Positions 37,258 through 48,471 are shown, counted from the first letter of the stretch. The stretch: 64,000 bases of DNA from Actinomycetota bacterium (GCA_027314515.1 DAHVAR010000179.1:1-64000); one strand, 5' to 3'. Notes: generated by a model not told the origin, from the letters alone. Translations and numbers: made by a program.

Positions 37258-37884
37258 ATGTACCTCAGCCCGACCGAGGAAGACCGGCTCCGCATCTTCA
37301 CGGCCGCCGAGCTGGCCCGCCGCACCCGAGGCGACGGCGTCAGGCTCAATGCGCCGGAGGCGACCGCGCTGATCTGCGATGAGATGCACCGCGCCGCCCG
37401 GGCGGGCGCGTCGCTTGACGCCGTTCTCGCGGCCGGCCGGTCAGCCGTCGGGCCGGACGAGGTGCTGGACGGGGTGCCGGCCCTGGTGGCGGAGATCAGG
37501 ATCGAAGTACTGCTCGAGGACGGGACGCGCCTGGCGGTGCTGCGTGACCCGCTCGGCACCGGCACTGGCAGTCAGCCAGGCAACATCGCGCGGCCGGGCG
37601 AGATCCGGGTGCCCGCCGGTGAGATCCCGCTCACCCCTGGTCAGCCCAGGCTGCGGATCCGGGTTACCAGCTCCTCGGCCAGGCCGATCCGGGTGTCGTC
37701 GCATTACCCGTTCTGGCGCGTCAACTCCCGGCTGGAGTTCGACCGCGCCGCGGCAGTGGGTTACCGGCTGGACATACCGGCCGGCGCGTCGGTTCGCTGG
37801 GCGCCCGGCGAGATCAGGGAGGTCGACCTCGTGCCATTCCGTCCCGAATCCGTGACCACCGCGCCCGTCGCCGGCCCGGCCTGA
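37258..37884 (+). CDS. ureAB: Urease-like gamma-beta fusion subunit
   Basis: MYLSPTEEDRLRIFTAAELARR (gamma) fused to PGEIRVPAGEIPLTPGQ...PIRVSSHYPFWRVNSRLEFDRAAAVGYRLDIPAGASVRWAPGEIREVDLVPF (beta); lacks the usual beta C-terminus. Confidence 0.85.
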   Translation: MYLSPTEEDRLRIFTAAELARRTRGDGVRLNAPEATALICDEMHRAARAGASLDAVLAAGRSAVGPDEVLDGVPALVAEIRIEVLLEDGTRLAVLRDPLGTGTGSQPGNIARPGEIRVPAGEIPLTPGQPRLRIRVTSSSARPIRVSSHYPFWRVNSRLEFDRAAAVGYRLDIPAGASVRWAPGEIREVDLVPFRPESVTTAPVAGPA

Positions 37885-37888
37885 AACG

Positions 37889-39634
37889 GTGGCCGGCGTG
37901 CGCCAGGATGCCTACACCCTGAGGTTCGGCCCGACGACCGGTGACCGCGTCCGGCTCGCGGACACCGATCTGTGGCTGCGGGTGGAAGCCGATCACGTCG
38001 GCTACGGCGACGAGCCGCTCTGGGGGTACGCCAAGAACATCCGGTCCCGGATGACGCAGCAGGACAGCGCGACCTCCGCGAGCGAGCTGGACGTGCTGAT
38101 CGCCGGCGTACTCGTCGTTGATCCGCTGCTCGGCGTGCTGAAGGCCAGCATCGGCATATCCGGCGGACGCATCGTGGGCATCGGCCGGGCCGGCAACCCC
38201 GACATCACGGCCGGCGTGGACATGACGATCGGGCCCAACACGCTGCCGATCATGGGTTACGGGCTCATCGCCACCGCGGGCGCTGTCGACTCGCACGTGC
38301 ACCTCATCACGCCGCGGCTAGTCCCGGTCGCGCTCAGCGCCGGAGTCACCACCTTGATCACCGCCGGCTTCGAGGAGCCGCCGGCCGCGATGAGCGCCAC
38401 GCTCCGCGCGTTCGAGCAGCTTCCCGTCAACCTCGGGCTGCAGGCGAGCGCCAGGACGCAGGCTCCCGCCGCGCTCGAACGGGTGCTGGCAGCCGGCGCC
38501 GTCGGCCTCAAGATCCACGAAGACTGGGGGGCCTATCCGGAGATCGTCGACGCAGTGCTGCGCCTCGCCGACTCCCACGACGTCGCCGTCGCGCTGCACA
38601 CTGACGGGCTCAACGAGTCGTGCGAACTGCAGGACACCGTCGCCGCGATCGGCGGCCGCGCCATTCACGCCTACCACGTCGAGGGCTCCGGCGGCGGCCA
38701 CATTCCGGACCTGATCGGGCTCGTCCGCGAGCACAACGTCATCTGCTCGTCGACCACGCCGACCATCCCGTACGGCGTGCACGCCGCGGCCGAGCATCCC
38801 GAGATGATCATCGCCGTGCACGGCGGCTCGGGAACCGACCCCGGCGACCGCCTCCTGGCGGCGGAGCGGGTGCACCCGCCGACGATGGCTGCCGAAGGAC
38901 CACTGCACGACCTCGGTGCTATCGCCATCATCAACAGCGACTCCCAGGGCATGGGCCGGATCGGCGAGACCGTGCGCCGCACCTGGCAGCTCGCCCATGC
39001 CATGAAGGCCTGGCGGGCGACCGAGGCCGGGACAGGCTGGCCGGACGGCCCGGCCGTCGCCCGGCTTGCCCCGCGGCGGCCAGGCTCACTGTGCGACGAC
39101 GGCCTCGGCCCGGACGACAACGAGCGGGTGCTGCGATACCTCGCCAAGTACACGATCGAGCCGGCGCTGACGCACGGCATCGCGGCCGAGGTCGGCACGC
39201 TGGCACCCGGCCGGCTGGCCGACATAGTGCTCTGGCGTCCCGCCTTCTTCGGCGTGCGCCCGGAGCTGATCCTTAAGTCCGGTCACTTCGCCTGGGGTGC
39301 CATCGGCGAGGGAAACGCATCGGTCGAGGCCGCCGAGCCGCGCCGCTACGGCGCCCACTGGGGCGGCCTGGGCAACGCGCCGCCGTCGCTGTCGGTGACC
39401 TTCGTCTCGCAGGCGGCACTGGACGACGGCGTCGCCGGCAAGATCGGCAGCAGACGCCGCTTCGCCGCCGTGCACGGCACGCGATCGGTCCGGCGGGGCG
39501 ACCTGATCGCCGGGCGCGCCTGGCCGCAGGTCGATGTCGACCCGGCCGACGGCACCGTCAGCCTCGGTGGCCGGATGCTGGCAGCGCCGCCAGCCGCTAC
39601 CGTGCCGATGTCCCGCCGGTACCTGCTCGCCTGA
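37889..39634 (+). CDS. ureC: Divergent urease-like alpha subunit (UreC homolog)
   Basis: DSHVH, GLKIHEDWGA, VALHTDGLNE, GGGHIPD, NSDSQGMGR conserved; flap MVCHHLDP replaced by IAVHGGSGTDP; the ATTCTPGPW segment absent. Confidence 0.85.
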   Translation: MAGVRQDAYTLRFGPTTGDRVRLADTDLWLRVEADHVGYGDEPLWGYAKNIRSRMTQQDSATSASELDVLIAGVLVVDPLLGVLKASIGISGGRIVGIGRAGNPDITAGVDMTIGPNTLPIMGYGLIATAGAVDSHVHLITPRLVPVALSAGVTTLITAGFEEPPAAMSATLRAFEQLPVNLGLQASARTQAPAALERVLAAGAVGLKIHEDWGAYPEIVDAVLRLADSHDVAVALHTDGLNESCELQDTVAAIGGRAIHAYHVEGSGGGHIPDLIGLVREHNVICSSTTPTIPYGVHAAAEHPEMIIAVHGGSGTDPGDRLLAAERVHPPTMAAEGPLHDLGAIAIINSDSQGMGRIGETVRRTWQLAHAMKAWRATEAGTGWPDGPAVARLAPRRPGSLCDDGLGPDDNERVLRYLAKYTIEPALTHGIAAEVGTLAPGRLADIVLWRPAFFGVRPELILKSGHFAWGAIGEGNASVEAAEPRRYGAHWGGLGNAPPSLSVTFVSQAALDDGVAGKIGSRRRFAAVHGTRSVRRGDLIAGRAWPQVDVDPADGTVSLGGRMLAAPPAATVPMSRRYLLA

Positions 39635-39653
39635 CATCGTCTACGGTGGCTGC

Positions 39654-41105
39654 GTGACCGGCCTGTGCCTGCAGGATGCCGTCGTGCTCGCTGAGATGCT
39701 GCGCCGACGCGAGGTGTCGGCGCGCGAGGTGATCTCGGCGCACGTCGCCCGCATCGAGGCGTTCGACCCGGCCATCAACGCCATCGTCACCCGCACGTTC
39801 GAGGCGGCAATGGCACGGGCCGCGCAGGCCGACGAGACAGCCGCCCGCGGCGGCCCGCTTGGCCTGCTGCACGGGCTGCCGGTGGCGCACAAGGATCTGG
39901 CCGACACCGCGGGCGTCCGGACCACCTACGGCTCGCCGTTGTTCGCGAGCAACGTGCCACAGCGCGACGCGCTCGTCGTGCAGCGGATGGCGCGGGCAGG
40001 CGCGATCAGCCTGGGCAAGACCAACGTGCCGGAGTTCGGAGCCGGCTCGCATACCGTCAACCCGGTGTTTGGCGCCACCCGCAACCCTTATCAGCTAGAC
40101 CGTAGCGCAGGCGGCAGCAGCGGCGGCGCGGCGGCGGCGCTCGCTGCCCGCTTCGTCGCCCTGGCCGACGGCAGTGACCTGGGCGGATCCTTGCGCAACC
40201 CGGCCAGTTTCTGCAACGTCGTCGGGCTGCGCCCGAGCCCGGGCAGGGTGCCGGACTGGCCGCTGGCCGATGTCGCCGACCAGTTCGCCGTGGCCGGGCC
40301 GATGGGACGCACGGTCGCGGACACGGCGCTGCTGCTGGCTGTCCTGGCCGGGCCGGACCCGCGGGTTCCGCTGGCCCTGGACCAGCCGCCGCCTGCGATA
40401 GCCAGCCCCGCGCAGATCGGCGCGCTGCTCGACAGGGACCTGGCCGGGCTGAGGATCGCCTGGAGTCCCGATCTCGGCCTGCCGGTCGAGCCCGATGTGC
40501 TCGAGGTGCTCGCTCCCGCGCGGCAGATCCTGGCCGGACTTGGCGGCAGTGTCACCGACGCCGCGCCGGACCTGTCCGGTGCCGACGAGGTGTTCCGCAC
40601 CTTCCGGGCCTTCGCCTTCGCGACGTTCCGCGCCGGGCTGGTGGCCGGGCATCCGGACCTGGTCGGCCCCAACGTCACCTGGAACACCCAGCGTGGCCTC
40701 GAGCTCGCCACCACCGACCTCAGCCGGGCGACAGTGCTGCGCGCCGGGCTGGCCGAGCGGATCAGCGCGTTCTTCGCCGACTTTGACGTGCTCGCCTGCC
40801 CGGTCACCCAGGTCGCGCCGTTCGACGTGACACTCGACTGGGTGCACGAGATCAACGGCCGTCCGCTGCGGACGTACCTGGACTGGATGGCGTCGTGCTA
40901 CCTGATCTCCGCGACCGGCCTGCCGGCCGTCAGCGTGCCAGCGGGTTTCACCCGCACGGGCCTGCCGGTCGGGCTGCAACTGGTCGGCTGCCGCCGGGGC
41001 GACTGGGACCTGCTCGCCGTTGCCCGCGCGTTCGAGTCGGCCACCGGCTACGCCGCGAGGCTGCCGGACTGCGCACCCGCACTGACGCTCGCCCCTCCTG
41101 ACTAG
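39654..41105 (+). CDS. Amidase-signature family amidase
   Basis: LPVAHKDLADTAGVRTTYGS (Lys), LDRSAGGSSGGAAAALAARFVALADGSDLGGSLRNPA (Ser-Ser-Lys signature). Confidence 0.95.
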   Translation: MTGLCLQDAVVLAEMLRRREVSAREVISAHVARIEAFDPAINAIVTRTFEAAMARAAQADETAARGGPLGLLHGLPVAHKDLADTAGVRTTYGSPLFASNVPQRDALVVQRMARAGAISLGKTNVPEFGAGSHTVNPVFGATRNPYQLDRSAGGSSGGAAAALAARFVALADGSDLGGSLRNPASFCNVVGLRPSPGRVPDWPLADVADQFAVAGPMGRTVADTALLLAVLAGPDPRVPLALDQPPPAIASPAQIGALLDRDLAGLRIAWSPDLGLPVEPDVLEVLAPARQILAGLGGSVTDAAPDLSGADEVFRTFRAFAFATFRAGLVAGHPDLVGPNVTWNTQRGLELATTDLSRATVLRAGLAERISAFFADFDVLACPVTQVAPFDVTLDWVHEINGRPLRTYLDWMASCYLISATGLPAVSVPAGFTRTGLPVGLQLVGCRRGDWDLLAVARAFESATGYAARLPDCAPALTLAPPD

Positions 41106-41314
41106 GCCGACGGCCGGGTCGGCACCAGCTGGTTCCGGCCCGGCCGGCGGCTATTGCTGCCGGTATCAGGCGGTAGTACCGTCGCCAGAGGGCGGGCCAG
41201 TGCGCGCAGGGCCGGCCATGGCGGGACGGCAGCGCCGCACCCCGTTCGCCGCTGCCAGTGCCTCCGCCGGGCCGCCAGTCCGGGATCAGTACGCGACGAG
41301 CCGCGGAGGCAGGC

Positions 41315-42408
<1,094 letters not shown>

Positions 42409-42612
42409 TAAGGCGAAGGATGTTGCACCGTTTTGGGCTAAAGAATTTACCGGCTAACCGCCCTGGCGCCTGGCGCGGCGCCGGCGGGCCGCAGGGCGCA
42501 GGGCGCACCAAGCCGAAACATGGAATCAACTTGAATGTCACGTTAATGTAACGGTTGCCTCATGGTCTTGTAGCCCTCGGCTGGTCGCCGTAGTCTCCAG
42601 GCAGTTGTTCAA

Positions 42613-42624
42613 GTAAGCGCTTTC
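42613..42624. promoter_or_regulatory. LacI-type operator-like site, GTAAGCGCTTTC
   Basis: Near-palindrome upstream of the lacI-type gene at 42728. Confidence 0.6.
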
Positions 42625-42638
42625 TTCAATGCTGACAG

Positions 42639-42660
42639 CCCCGGCGATGGGTCGCCGGGG
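42639..42660. other. Perfect 9-bp stem-loop CCCCGGCGA-TGGG-TCGCCGGGG between the two operators
   Basis: Read directly; function unknown (terminator, attenuator or UTR structure). Confidence 0.5.
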
Positions 42661-42678
42661 CACTTAAAGCCACGTCGG

Positions 42679-42690
42679 GTAAGCGCTTAC
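42679..42690. promoter_or_regulatory. LacI-type operator-like site, GTAAGCGCTTAC (perfect palindrome)
   Basis: About 38 nt upstream of the lacI-type gene start. Confidence 0.65.
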
Positions 42691-42727
42691 TTCGGACGGC
42701 CTTAGTGCCTCGACTAACGGAGGACAT

Positions 42728-43837
42728 GTGAGCCAGGAGGTCGGCTCCGGCAGCCAGCCGCCCACGATCTATGACGTGGCCAGGGCCGCCGGTGTGTCCA
42801 TCGCCTCGGTCTCGCGCGTACTCAACGACCAGGGCAACCCGCGCGCCGACACCAGGGAACGGGTCCTGCACGCGGTAGCCGAGCTTGGCTTCGTGCCTGA
42901 CGGCGCCGCTCGGGCACTGAGCGCCCGGCTCAAGGAAGTGGTCGGCGTGGTCGTCCGGCGGCCCCAATGGCTTGACGGCAGCCTGTTCACCGACGAGGAC
43001 GAGAACCTCCAGTTCCCCGACATGATCAACCGCGGCATGGAGATCGTCGCCCAGCGGCATGGCTTCGACCTGCTGATCAGGTCAGTCGACCTGGACGAGG
43101 CGAACGCGGGCAGCCGGATCTTCGCGCTCGCCCGGAAGAGCGACGGGATCATCCTGCACGACCGGGTGCTGGACCCTGATCAGCTCGACCGGCTCGCCCG
43201 GCAGCTTCCCGTCGTCACGCTGGCCGGCCTGCCGACCGCCGCGACGGCGAACGTCCACGGCGACAACGACAGCGGCATGCGGGCCGTGGCACGGCACCTG
43301 ATCCATGACCATGGCTACCGCACGCTGGCCTACCTGGCTGGCCACGAGGGCAGCCCGGACAGCATCACCCGCGGTCGCGCGCTCGCCGACGAAGCCCGGG
43401 CCGCGGGTGTGACGCTTCAGGCGGGCGACGCGTGGCAGGGCGGCTACCAGGCGGCGGGCGGCGCGGCCGCGATCGAGCGCCTGATCGCGGCGGGCACCCG
43501 GCTCCCCCGCGCGATCGTCTGCGCGAACGACCAGTCCGCCATCGGCGTGCTGCACGCCCTCGCCCAGCACGGCATCTCGGTTCCCGGCGACGTGGCTGTC
43601 ACCGGATTCGACGACATGCCGGTGGCACGACACCTGCGTCCGCAGCTCACCAGCGTCCGGCAGTCCATCCAGGACCTCGGCGCCACCGCGTTCGAGACGT
43701 TGTACTCCATGATCTGCGGAGACGGCTCCGGGGTCCGTGGCCAGGACATTGCGCTGCCGACCCAGCTCGTCCGGCGGCGAAGCTGCGGTTGCGACCCGCA
43801 GCTCTTGGTACCGCGTAATGCACAGGAGGCCGGATAG
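42728..43837 (+). CDS. LacI family transcriptional regulator (third)
   Basis: TIYDVARAAGVSIASVSRVLNDQGNPRADTRERV HTH. Confidence 0.95.
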   Translation: MSQEVGSGSQPPTIYDVARAAGVSIASVSRVLNDQGNPRADTRERVLHAVAELGFVPDGAARALSARLKEVVGVVVRRPQWLDGSLFTDEDENLQFPDMINRGMEIVAQRHGFDLLIRSVDLDEANAGSRIFALARKSDGIILHDRVLDPDQLDRLARQLPVVTLAGLPTAATANVHGDNDSGMRAVARHLIHDHGYRTLAYLAGHEGSPDSITRGRALADEARAAGVTLQAGDAWQGGYQAAGGAAAIERLIAAGTRLPRAIVCANDQSAIGVLHALAQHGISVPGDVAVTGFDDMPVARHLRPQLTSVRQSIQDLGATAFETLYSMICGDGSGVRGQDIALPTQLVRRRSCGCDPQLLVPRNAQEAG

Positions 43838-44818
43838 ATGCTGGTGATAGCCCGGCGGCTGTTCTTCTACCTAGTTACCGCAGCCATAGCGATCAGCCTG
43901 GACTTCCTGATTCCGCGGATGATTCCCGGCAACCCGGTGGACGCGATCTTGTCCAAGATGCAGGGCGTGACCATCACGCCAGCCACCATCCACGCCCTGG
44001 ACTTGCAGTTCGGCGTCAACACCAGCGCGAGCCTATGGGGCCAGTACACACACTTCTGGAACAACGTGCTGCATGGCAACCTCGGCGTTTCGACCGCTAA
44101 CGCGTTCGAGCCGGTCAGCACTGTCATCCGGCAGGCGCTGCCGTACACACTCGGACTGGTCGGTGTCGCTACGCTGATCAGCTTCGTGCTCGGTACCGCG
44201 ATCGGCGCGATCGTCGCCTGGAAGCGCGGTAGCTGGCTGGATAACCTGCTGCCGGTAGTCACGTTCTTCCAGGCGGCGCCGTATTTCTTCCTCGCGTTCC
44301 TGGCCATCGACGTGTTCGCCGTCACGCTCGGCTGGTTCCCGTCCGCACGGGCCGCCAACGCCACCGACTTCCCGGCCTTCAACTGGACATACATCAGCGA
44401 CGTGCTCGACCACTCGCTGCTGCCTGCCATGACGATTGTCGTCGCCTCTGCGGCCGGCTGGATCGTGGGCATGCGCAACGTGATGCTCACCACGATGGAC
44501 GAGGACTACGTGCTGATCGCCGCCGCGAAGGGACTCCCGAAACGCCGAGTGATCTGGTACGCCGCCCGCAACGCGATCTTGCCGAGCGTCTCCGGATTCG
44601 CGCTGGCGATCGGCTTCATCGTGTCTGGCGCGTTGCTGACCGAGATCGTGTTCAGCTATCCGGGACTCGGCTCGCTGCTGCTGCAGGCGGTGCAGAACAA
44701 CGACTACGAGCTGATGCAGGGCCTGTTCCTGATCATCACGTTCGCGGTACTAGCGGCCAACCTCATCGCCGACTTCGTCTATGTCTTCCTCGACCCGCGT
44801 ACCCGGCAGGAGGCCTGA
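43838..44818 (+). CDS. Opp/Dpp-type ABC transporter permease (DppB-like)
   Basis: Multi-TM; RNAILPSVSGFALAIGFIVSGALLTEIVFSYPGLG. Confidence 0.9.
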   Translation: MLVIARRLFFYLVTAAIAISLDFLIPRMIPGNPVDAILSKMQGVTITPATIHALDLQFGVNTSASLWGQYTHFWNNVLHGNLGVSTANAFEPVSTVIRQALPYTLGLVGVATLISFVLGTAIGAIVAWKRGSWLDNLLPVVTFFQAAPYFFLAFLAIDVFAVTLGWFPSARAANATDFPAFNWTYISDVLDHSLLPAMTIVVASAAGWIVGMRNVMLTTMDEDYVLIAAAKGLPKRRVIWYAARNAILPSVSGFALAIGFIVSGALLTEIVFSYPGLGSLLLQAVQNNDYELMQGLFLIITFAVLAANLIADFVYVFLDPRTRQEA

Positions 44819-44821
44819 GCC

Positions 44822-45904
44822 ATGGCGGTAGGCATCGGCACCGAGCAGGTCACGGGCGGCGCGCCAGTGCCAGGCGCCGCGCTGCTGGGCACAGGCTCGC
44901 CGCGGCGGCGGCAGCGGGCGCTGCGACTGCCCCGCTCACCGAAGATCATCGTGGGCCTGGCCATGCTGACGTTCTTCGTGCTGTTGTCGGTCATCGGGCC
45001 GCTAGTCGCGCCGTACAGCCCGGACCAGATCTTTGCCAACTCACCAGTGCCGCTGCCGCCGTCAAGCGCGCACTGGCTCGGCACCACCAACCTGCAGCAG
45101 GACGTGTTCTCCCAGTTGCTGGCCGGCGGCAGCGACATGCTGCTGGTGTCGTTCATCGCCGGGGTCATCGCCACAGCGCTTTCGGTGGTCATCGGCGTGA
45201 CCGCTGGCTACCTCGGCGGCCTGGCGGACGACCTGCTGTCCATGCTCGCCAACATCTTCCTGGTGATGCCCGCGCTGCCGCTGCTGGTCATCCTGTTCGG
45301 CTTTCTCGGGAAGACGGGCAGCAACGACCTCTTCCTGATCGGCTTCATCATCTCGGTAACGGGCTGGGCCTGGGGCGCCCGCGTGTTGCGCGCGCAGACG
45401 CTTTCGCTGCGAAACAGGGACTACGTCGACTCGGCCAAGATCATCGGTGAGCGCCGGTCCCGGATCATCTTCGCGGAAATCCTGCCGAACCTGACTCCGA
45501 TCGTCGCGAGCTCGTTCCTGTTCACCGTGCTGTATGCGGTGGGGACCTATACCGCGATGGCGTTCCTCGGCCTGGTCAACCCCAACTGGAGCTGGGGCGG
45601 CATCCTCTACTACGCCCAGGGTGCCAACGCGGAGCTGACCGGGTACTGGTGGTGGTACATCCCGCCTGGTCTCGCCGTCGCCCTGCTGGGCACGTCGCTA
45701 GTGCTGCTGAACTTCGGCATCGACGAGTTCATCAACCCGCGGTTGCGCGCGGCCGGGCTGAGCCGCCGCGGCGGCGACCGGAAGCGTGCTCGGGCGCTGC
45801 GCAGCCAGCAGTTCGCGCTGACCCCAGTGCTCCCGGTCTCGCGACCGCCCGCCGCGCCTCTGGACACGACCGCCGCAACCGCCGGGAACGGAGGCCGGGC
45901 ATGA
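44822..45904 (+). CDS. Opp/Dpp-type ABC transporter permease (DppC-like)
   Basis: HWLGTTNLQQDVFSQLLAGG; GWAWGARVLRAQTLSLRNRDYVDSAKIIGE. Confidence 0.9.
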   Translation: MAVGIGTEQVTGGAPVPGAALLGTGSPRRRQRALRLPRSPKIIVGLAMLTFFVLLSVIGPLVAPYSPDQIFANSPVPLPPSSAHWLGTTNLQQDVFSQLLAGGSDMLLVSFIAGVIATALSVVIGVTAGYLGGLADDLLSMLANIFLVMPALPLLVILFGFLGKTGSNDLFLIGFIISVTGWAWGARVLRAQTLSLRNRDYVDSAKIIGERRSRIIFAEILPNLTPIVASSFLFTVLYAVGTYTAMAFLGLVNPNWSWGGILYYAQGANAELTGYWWWYIPPGLAVALLGTSLVLLNFGIDEFINPRLRAAGLSRRGGDRKRARALRSQQFALTPVLPVSRPPAAPLDTTAATAGNGGRA

Positions 45905-47079
45905 TCGGCGAGCGGCTGCTGGAGATTCGCGGCCTGTGCGTGGACTACGGGACCGGGCCCGATGCCGTGCACGCCGTCGCAGGCGCTGACCTGGTCCTGC
46001 ACCGCGGCGAGGTTCTCGGCCTGGCCGGCGAGAGTGGCAGCGGCAAGTCCACCCTGGTGATGGCCGCTACCCGGCTGCTGCGGGCACCGGGCGTGATCAC
46101 CGGCGGTGAGGTGCGTTTCTACCCCGCGGACGGTCCGTCAGTCGACCTGCTGGCGGCCGACTACCCGAGCTTGCGGGTACTTCGCTGGTCGCAGGTGTCC
46201 CTGGTGCTGCAGAGCGCGATGAACGCGCTCAACCCGGTGATGACGATCCGCACCCAGCTCACCGACGCGCTGGCAGCGCACTCACCCCGGATGTCACGGC
46301 GCCAGCGCCAGGCTCGTGCTGTCGAACTGCTGGAAATGGTCGGAATCAGCAGCGACCGGCTGAACAGCCATCCGCACGAACTATCCGGCGGCATGCGGCA
46401 GCGCGTGATGATCGCGATGGCGCTGGCACTGCGGCCGCAGGTCGTCATCATGGACGAGCCAACCACGGCGCTCGACGTAGTCACCCAGCGGGAAATCCTG
46501 GAAGAGCTGAAGGACCTGCGGGACCAGTTCGGGTTCGCCGTCTTGTTCATCACGCACGACCTGTCGCTGCTCATCGAGATTGCGGACGCCATCGCGGTGA
46601 TGTACGCGGGTTCCCTGGTCGAACGCGCCGCAGCGAGCGCACTGTTCAACGCGCCGCGCCATCCCTACACGCTCGGCCTGCTGAGCTCGTTCCCGCCGCT
46701 GCACGGTCCGCGTGCGCCGATGACCGGCATCCCTGGCTCGCCGCCTGACTTGCGGGCGCTGCCATCTGGCTGCGTGTTCCATCCGCGCTGCCGGTTTGCC
46801 TTCGACCGGTGCGCGCAGCAGGCTCCGCCGCTGGAGGTCGCCGGTGCCAGCGAAGGACGCCTGGTCGCATGCTGGCTGCAGCACGGCGATACGCCAGTTC
46901 CGGCCGATCTGGCGGCCCCTGAGCCGGACCTGACGACGCCAGCGGCGAGCGGCAGCACAAGCCAGCCGAGCTGGGAAGGGCCCGGCGCAGGCCAGCCGGC
47001 CGCAGTAGCTGCGCGGGCCGCGGTCGCCGAGCGGGCCGCGGTCGCCGAAGAGCAAGTCCAGCAAGGGAGATCGGCATGA
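45901..47079 (+). CDS. Opp/Dpp-type ABC transporter ATP-binding protein (DppD-like)
   Basis: Walker A GESGSGKST; LSGGMRQRVMIAMAL; start ATG 45901 with ATGA overlap (ORF track start 45649 is too long). Confidence 0.9.
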   Translation: MIGERLLEIRGLCVDYGTGPDAVHAVAGADLVLHRGEVLGLAGESGSGKSTLVMAATRLLRAPGVITGGEVRFYPADGPSVDLLAADYPSLRVLRWSQVSLVLQSAMNALNPVMTIRTQLTDALAAHSPRMSRRQRQARAVELLEMVGISSDRLNSHPHELSGGMRQRVMIAMALALRPQVVIMDEPTTALDVVTQREILEELKDLRDQFGFAVLFITHDLSLLIEIADAIAVMYAGSLVERAAASALFNAPRHPYTLGLLSSFPPLHGPRAPMTGIPGSPPDLRALPSGCVFHPRCRFAFDRCAQQAPPLEVAGASEGRLVACWLQHGDTPVPADLAAPEPDLTTPAASGSTSQPSWEGPGAGQPAAVAARAAVAERAAVAEEQVQQGRSA

Positions 47080-48281
47080 CTGCACCGATGCTGGCAGCGC
47101 CCGGCACGACCACGGCAGTGCTGGAAGCGCGCAGCCTTACCAAGCACTTTCCGGTGCACGGCCGCGTGCCGGGCGCCGGCCGGCGCCTGGCGCGGGCCGG
47201 ACGGCCAGCGCCGGTAGTGCACGCCGTCGACGATGTATCGCTCGCGCTGACCGCCGGATCGGTGACGGCGGTTGTCGGCGAGAGCGGGTCGGGCAAGTCC
47301 ACACTCGCCCGGCTGATGTCCAGGCTGATCACGCCGACCTCGGGCGAGTTGCTGCTGCACGGCCGCGCGGTGCCGCGCAGCCAGCGGCGGCACCTCGACT
47401 ACGCCAAGACCGTGCAGATGGTGCTGCAGGATCCGTTCGCGTCGCTGAACCCGATCCACGATGTGCACTACCACCTGAGCCGCCCGTTCAAGGTACACGG
47501 GATGGCCGGCTCAGCCGCGGACCTCGACGCCAAGATCGCGACCGTGCTCGATCGGGTCGCGCTGACTCCGGCCGACCTGTTCGTGCACAAGTACCCGCAC
47601 GAACTGTCCGGCGGCCAGCGGCAGCGCGTCGCGATCGCCCGCGCTCTGGCCGTGCAGCCACGGGTGCTGGTGGCCGACGAGCCGGTCTCGATGCTTGACG
47701 TATCGATCCGCCTTGGCGTCCTGAACCTGCTCGCCGATCTGCGGGATCGCGACGAGCTGGCCATCTTGTACATCACCCACGACATCGCGTCGGCAAGATA
47801 CCTGGCCGACCGGATCGTGGTCATGTACGCGGGCCAGGTGGTGGAGTCCGGGCCAGCCGTCGAGGTCACTGACGCGCCCGCGCATCCCTATACGCAGCTG
47901 CTGCTCAGCGCTGCGCCAGACCCGCAGCGGGTCACGCCGGTCGCGCTGCGCGGCGCAGGCGCGCCGCCGAGCGCGGTGGCTCCGCCGTCGGGCTGCCGCT
48001 TCAGGCTGCGGTGCCCCTACGCCATGGCCATCTGCGCCGAGCAGGCGCCGCCAACGTTTCCTGCCGGGAACGGGCAGGAAAGTGCGTGCTGGCTGCTCGG
48101 CGAAGGCAATGAGTCGTCCGCTGCGCACGGTCAGGGCACGAAGCCCGTTCCCGCCACGACATCGGCCGGCGAGGCGACCTCCCGCGTTCCGGCTCTGCCG
48201 GGGCGGCGGCCAACGGTTCCTGGTGCCGGCGAGGACACGCCTGACACCGACCGAGGAGAGGTGATGAGTACTGACGAGTGA
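47076..48281 (+). CDS. Opp/Dpp-type ABC transporter ATP-binding protein (DppF-like)
   Basis: VVGESGSGKSTLARLM; LSGGQRQRVAIARAL. Confidence 0.9.
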   Translation: MTAPMLAAPGTTTAVLEARSLTKHFPVHGRVPGAGRRLARAGRPAPVVHAVDDVSLALTAGSVTAVVGESGSGKSTLARLMSRLITPTSGELLLHGRAVPRSQRRHLDYAKTVQMVLQDPFASLNPIHDVHYHLSRPFKVHGMAGSAADLDAKIATVLDRVALTPADLFVHKYPHELSGGQRQRVAIARALAVQPRVLVADEPVSMLDVSIRLGVLNLLADLRDRDELAILYITHDIASARYLADRIVVMYAGQVVESGPAVEVTDAPAHPYTQLLLSAAPDPQRVTPVALRGAGAPPSAVAPPSGCRFRLRCPYAMAICAEQAPPTFPAGNGQESACWLLGEGNESSAAHGQGTKPVPATTSAGEATSRVPALPGRRPTVPGAGEDTPDTDRGEVMSTDE

Positions 48282-48471
48282 TGAGCCCTAACCGAACCGA
48301 TCTCTGACATCACCGGCACGCCCGGCCAGCAGGTCCGCGGAAGATCTGGGACACCCCCAGGCACATCCCGACCCGGCCGGCCAGCGCCGCGACGAGAACA
48401 GACCCCGACACGGTCACATCACGACAGGCCGACGCACAGCCGGCCGGGCACTCTTTGGAGTCTAGAGGCAA

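Noticed and set aside
42420-42440. TGCACCGTTTTGGG as a further member of the TGCAAACGnTTGCA operator family
   Set aside because: Too many mismatches in the right half-site; not palindromic.
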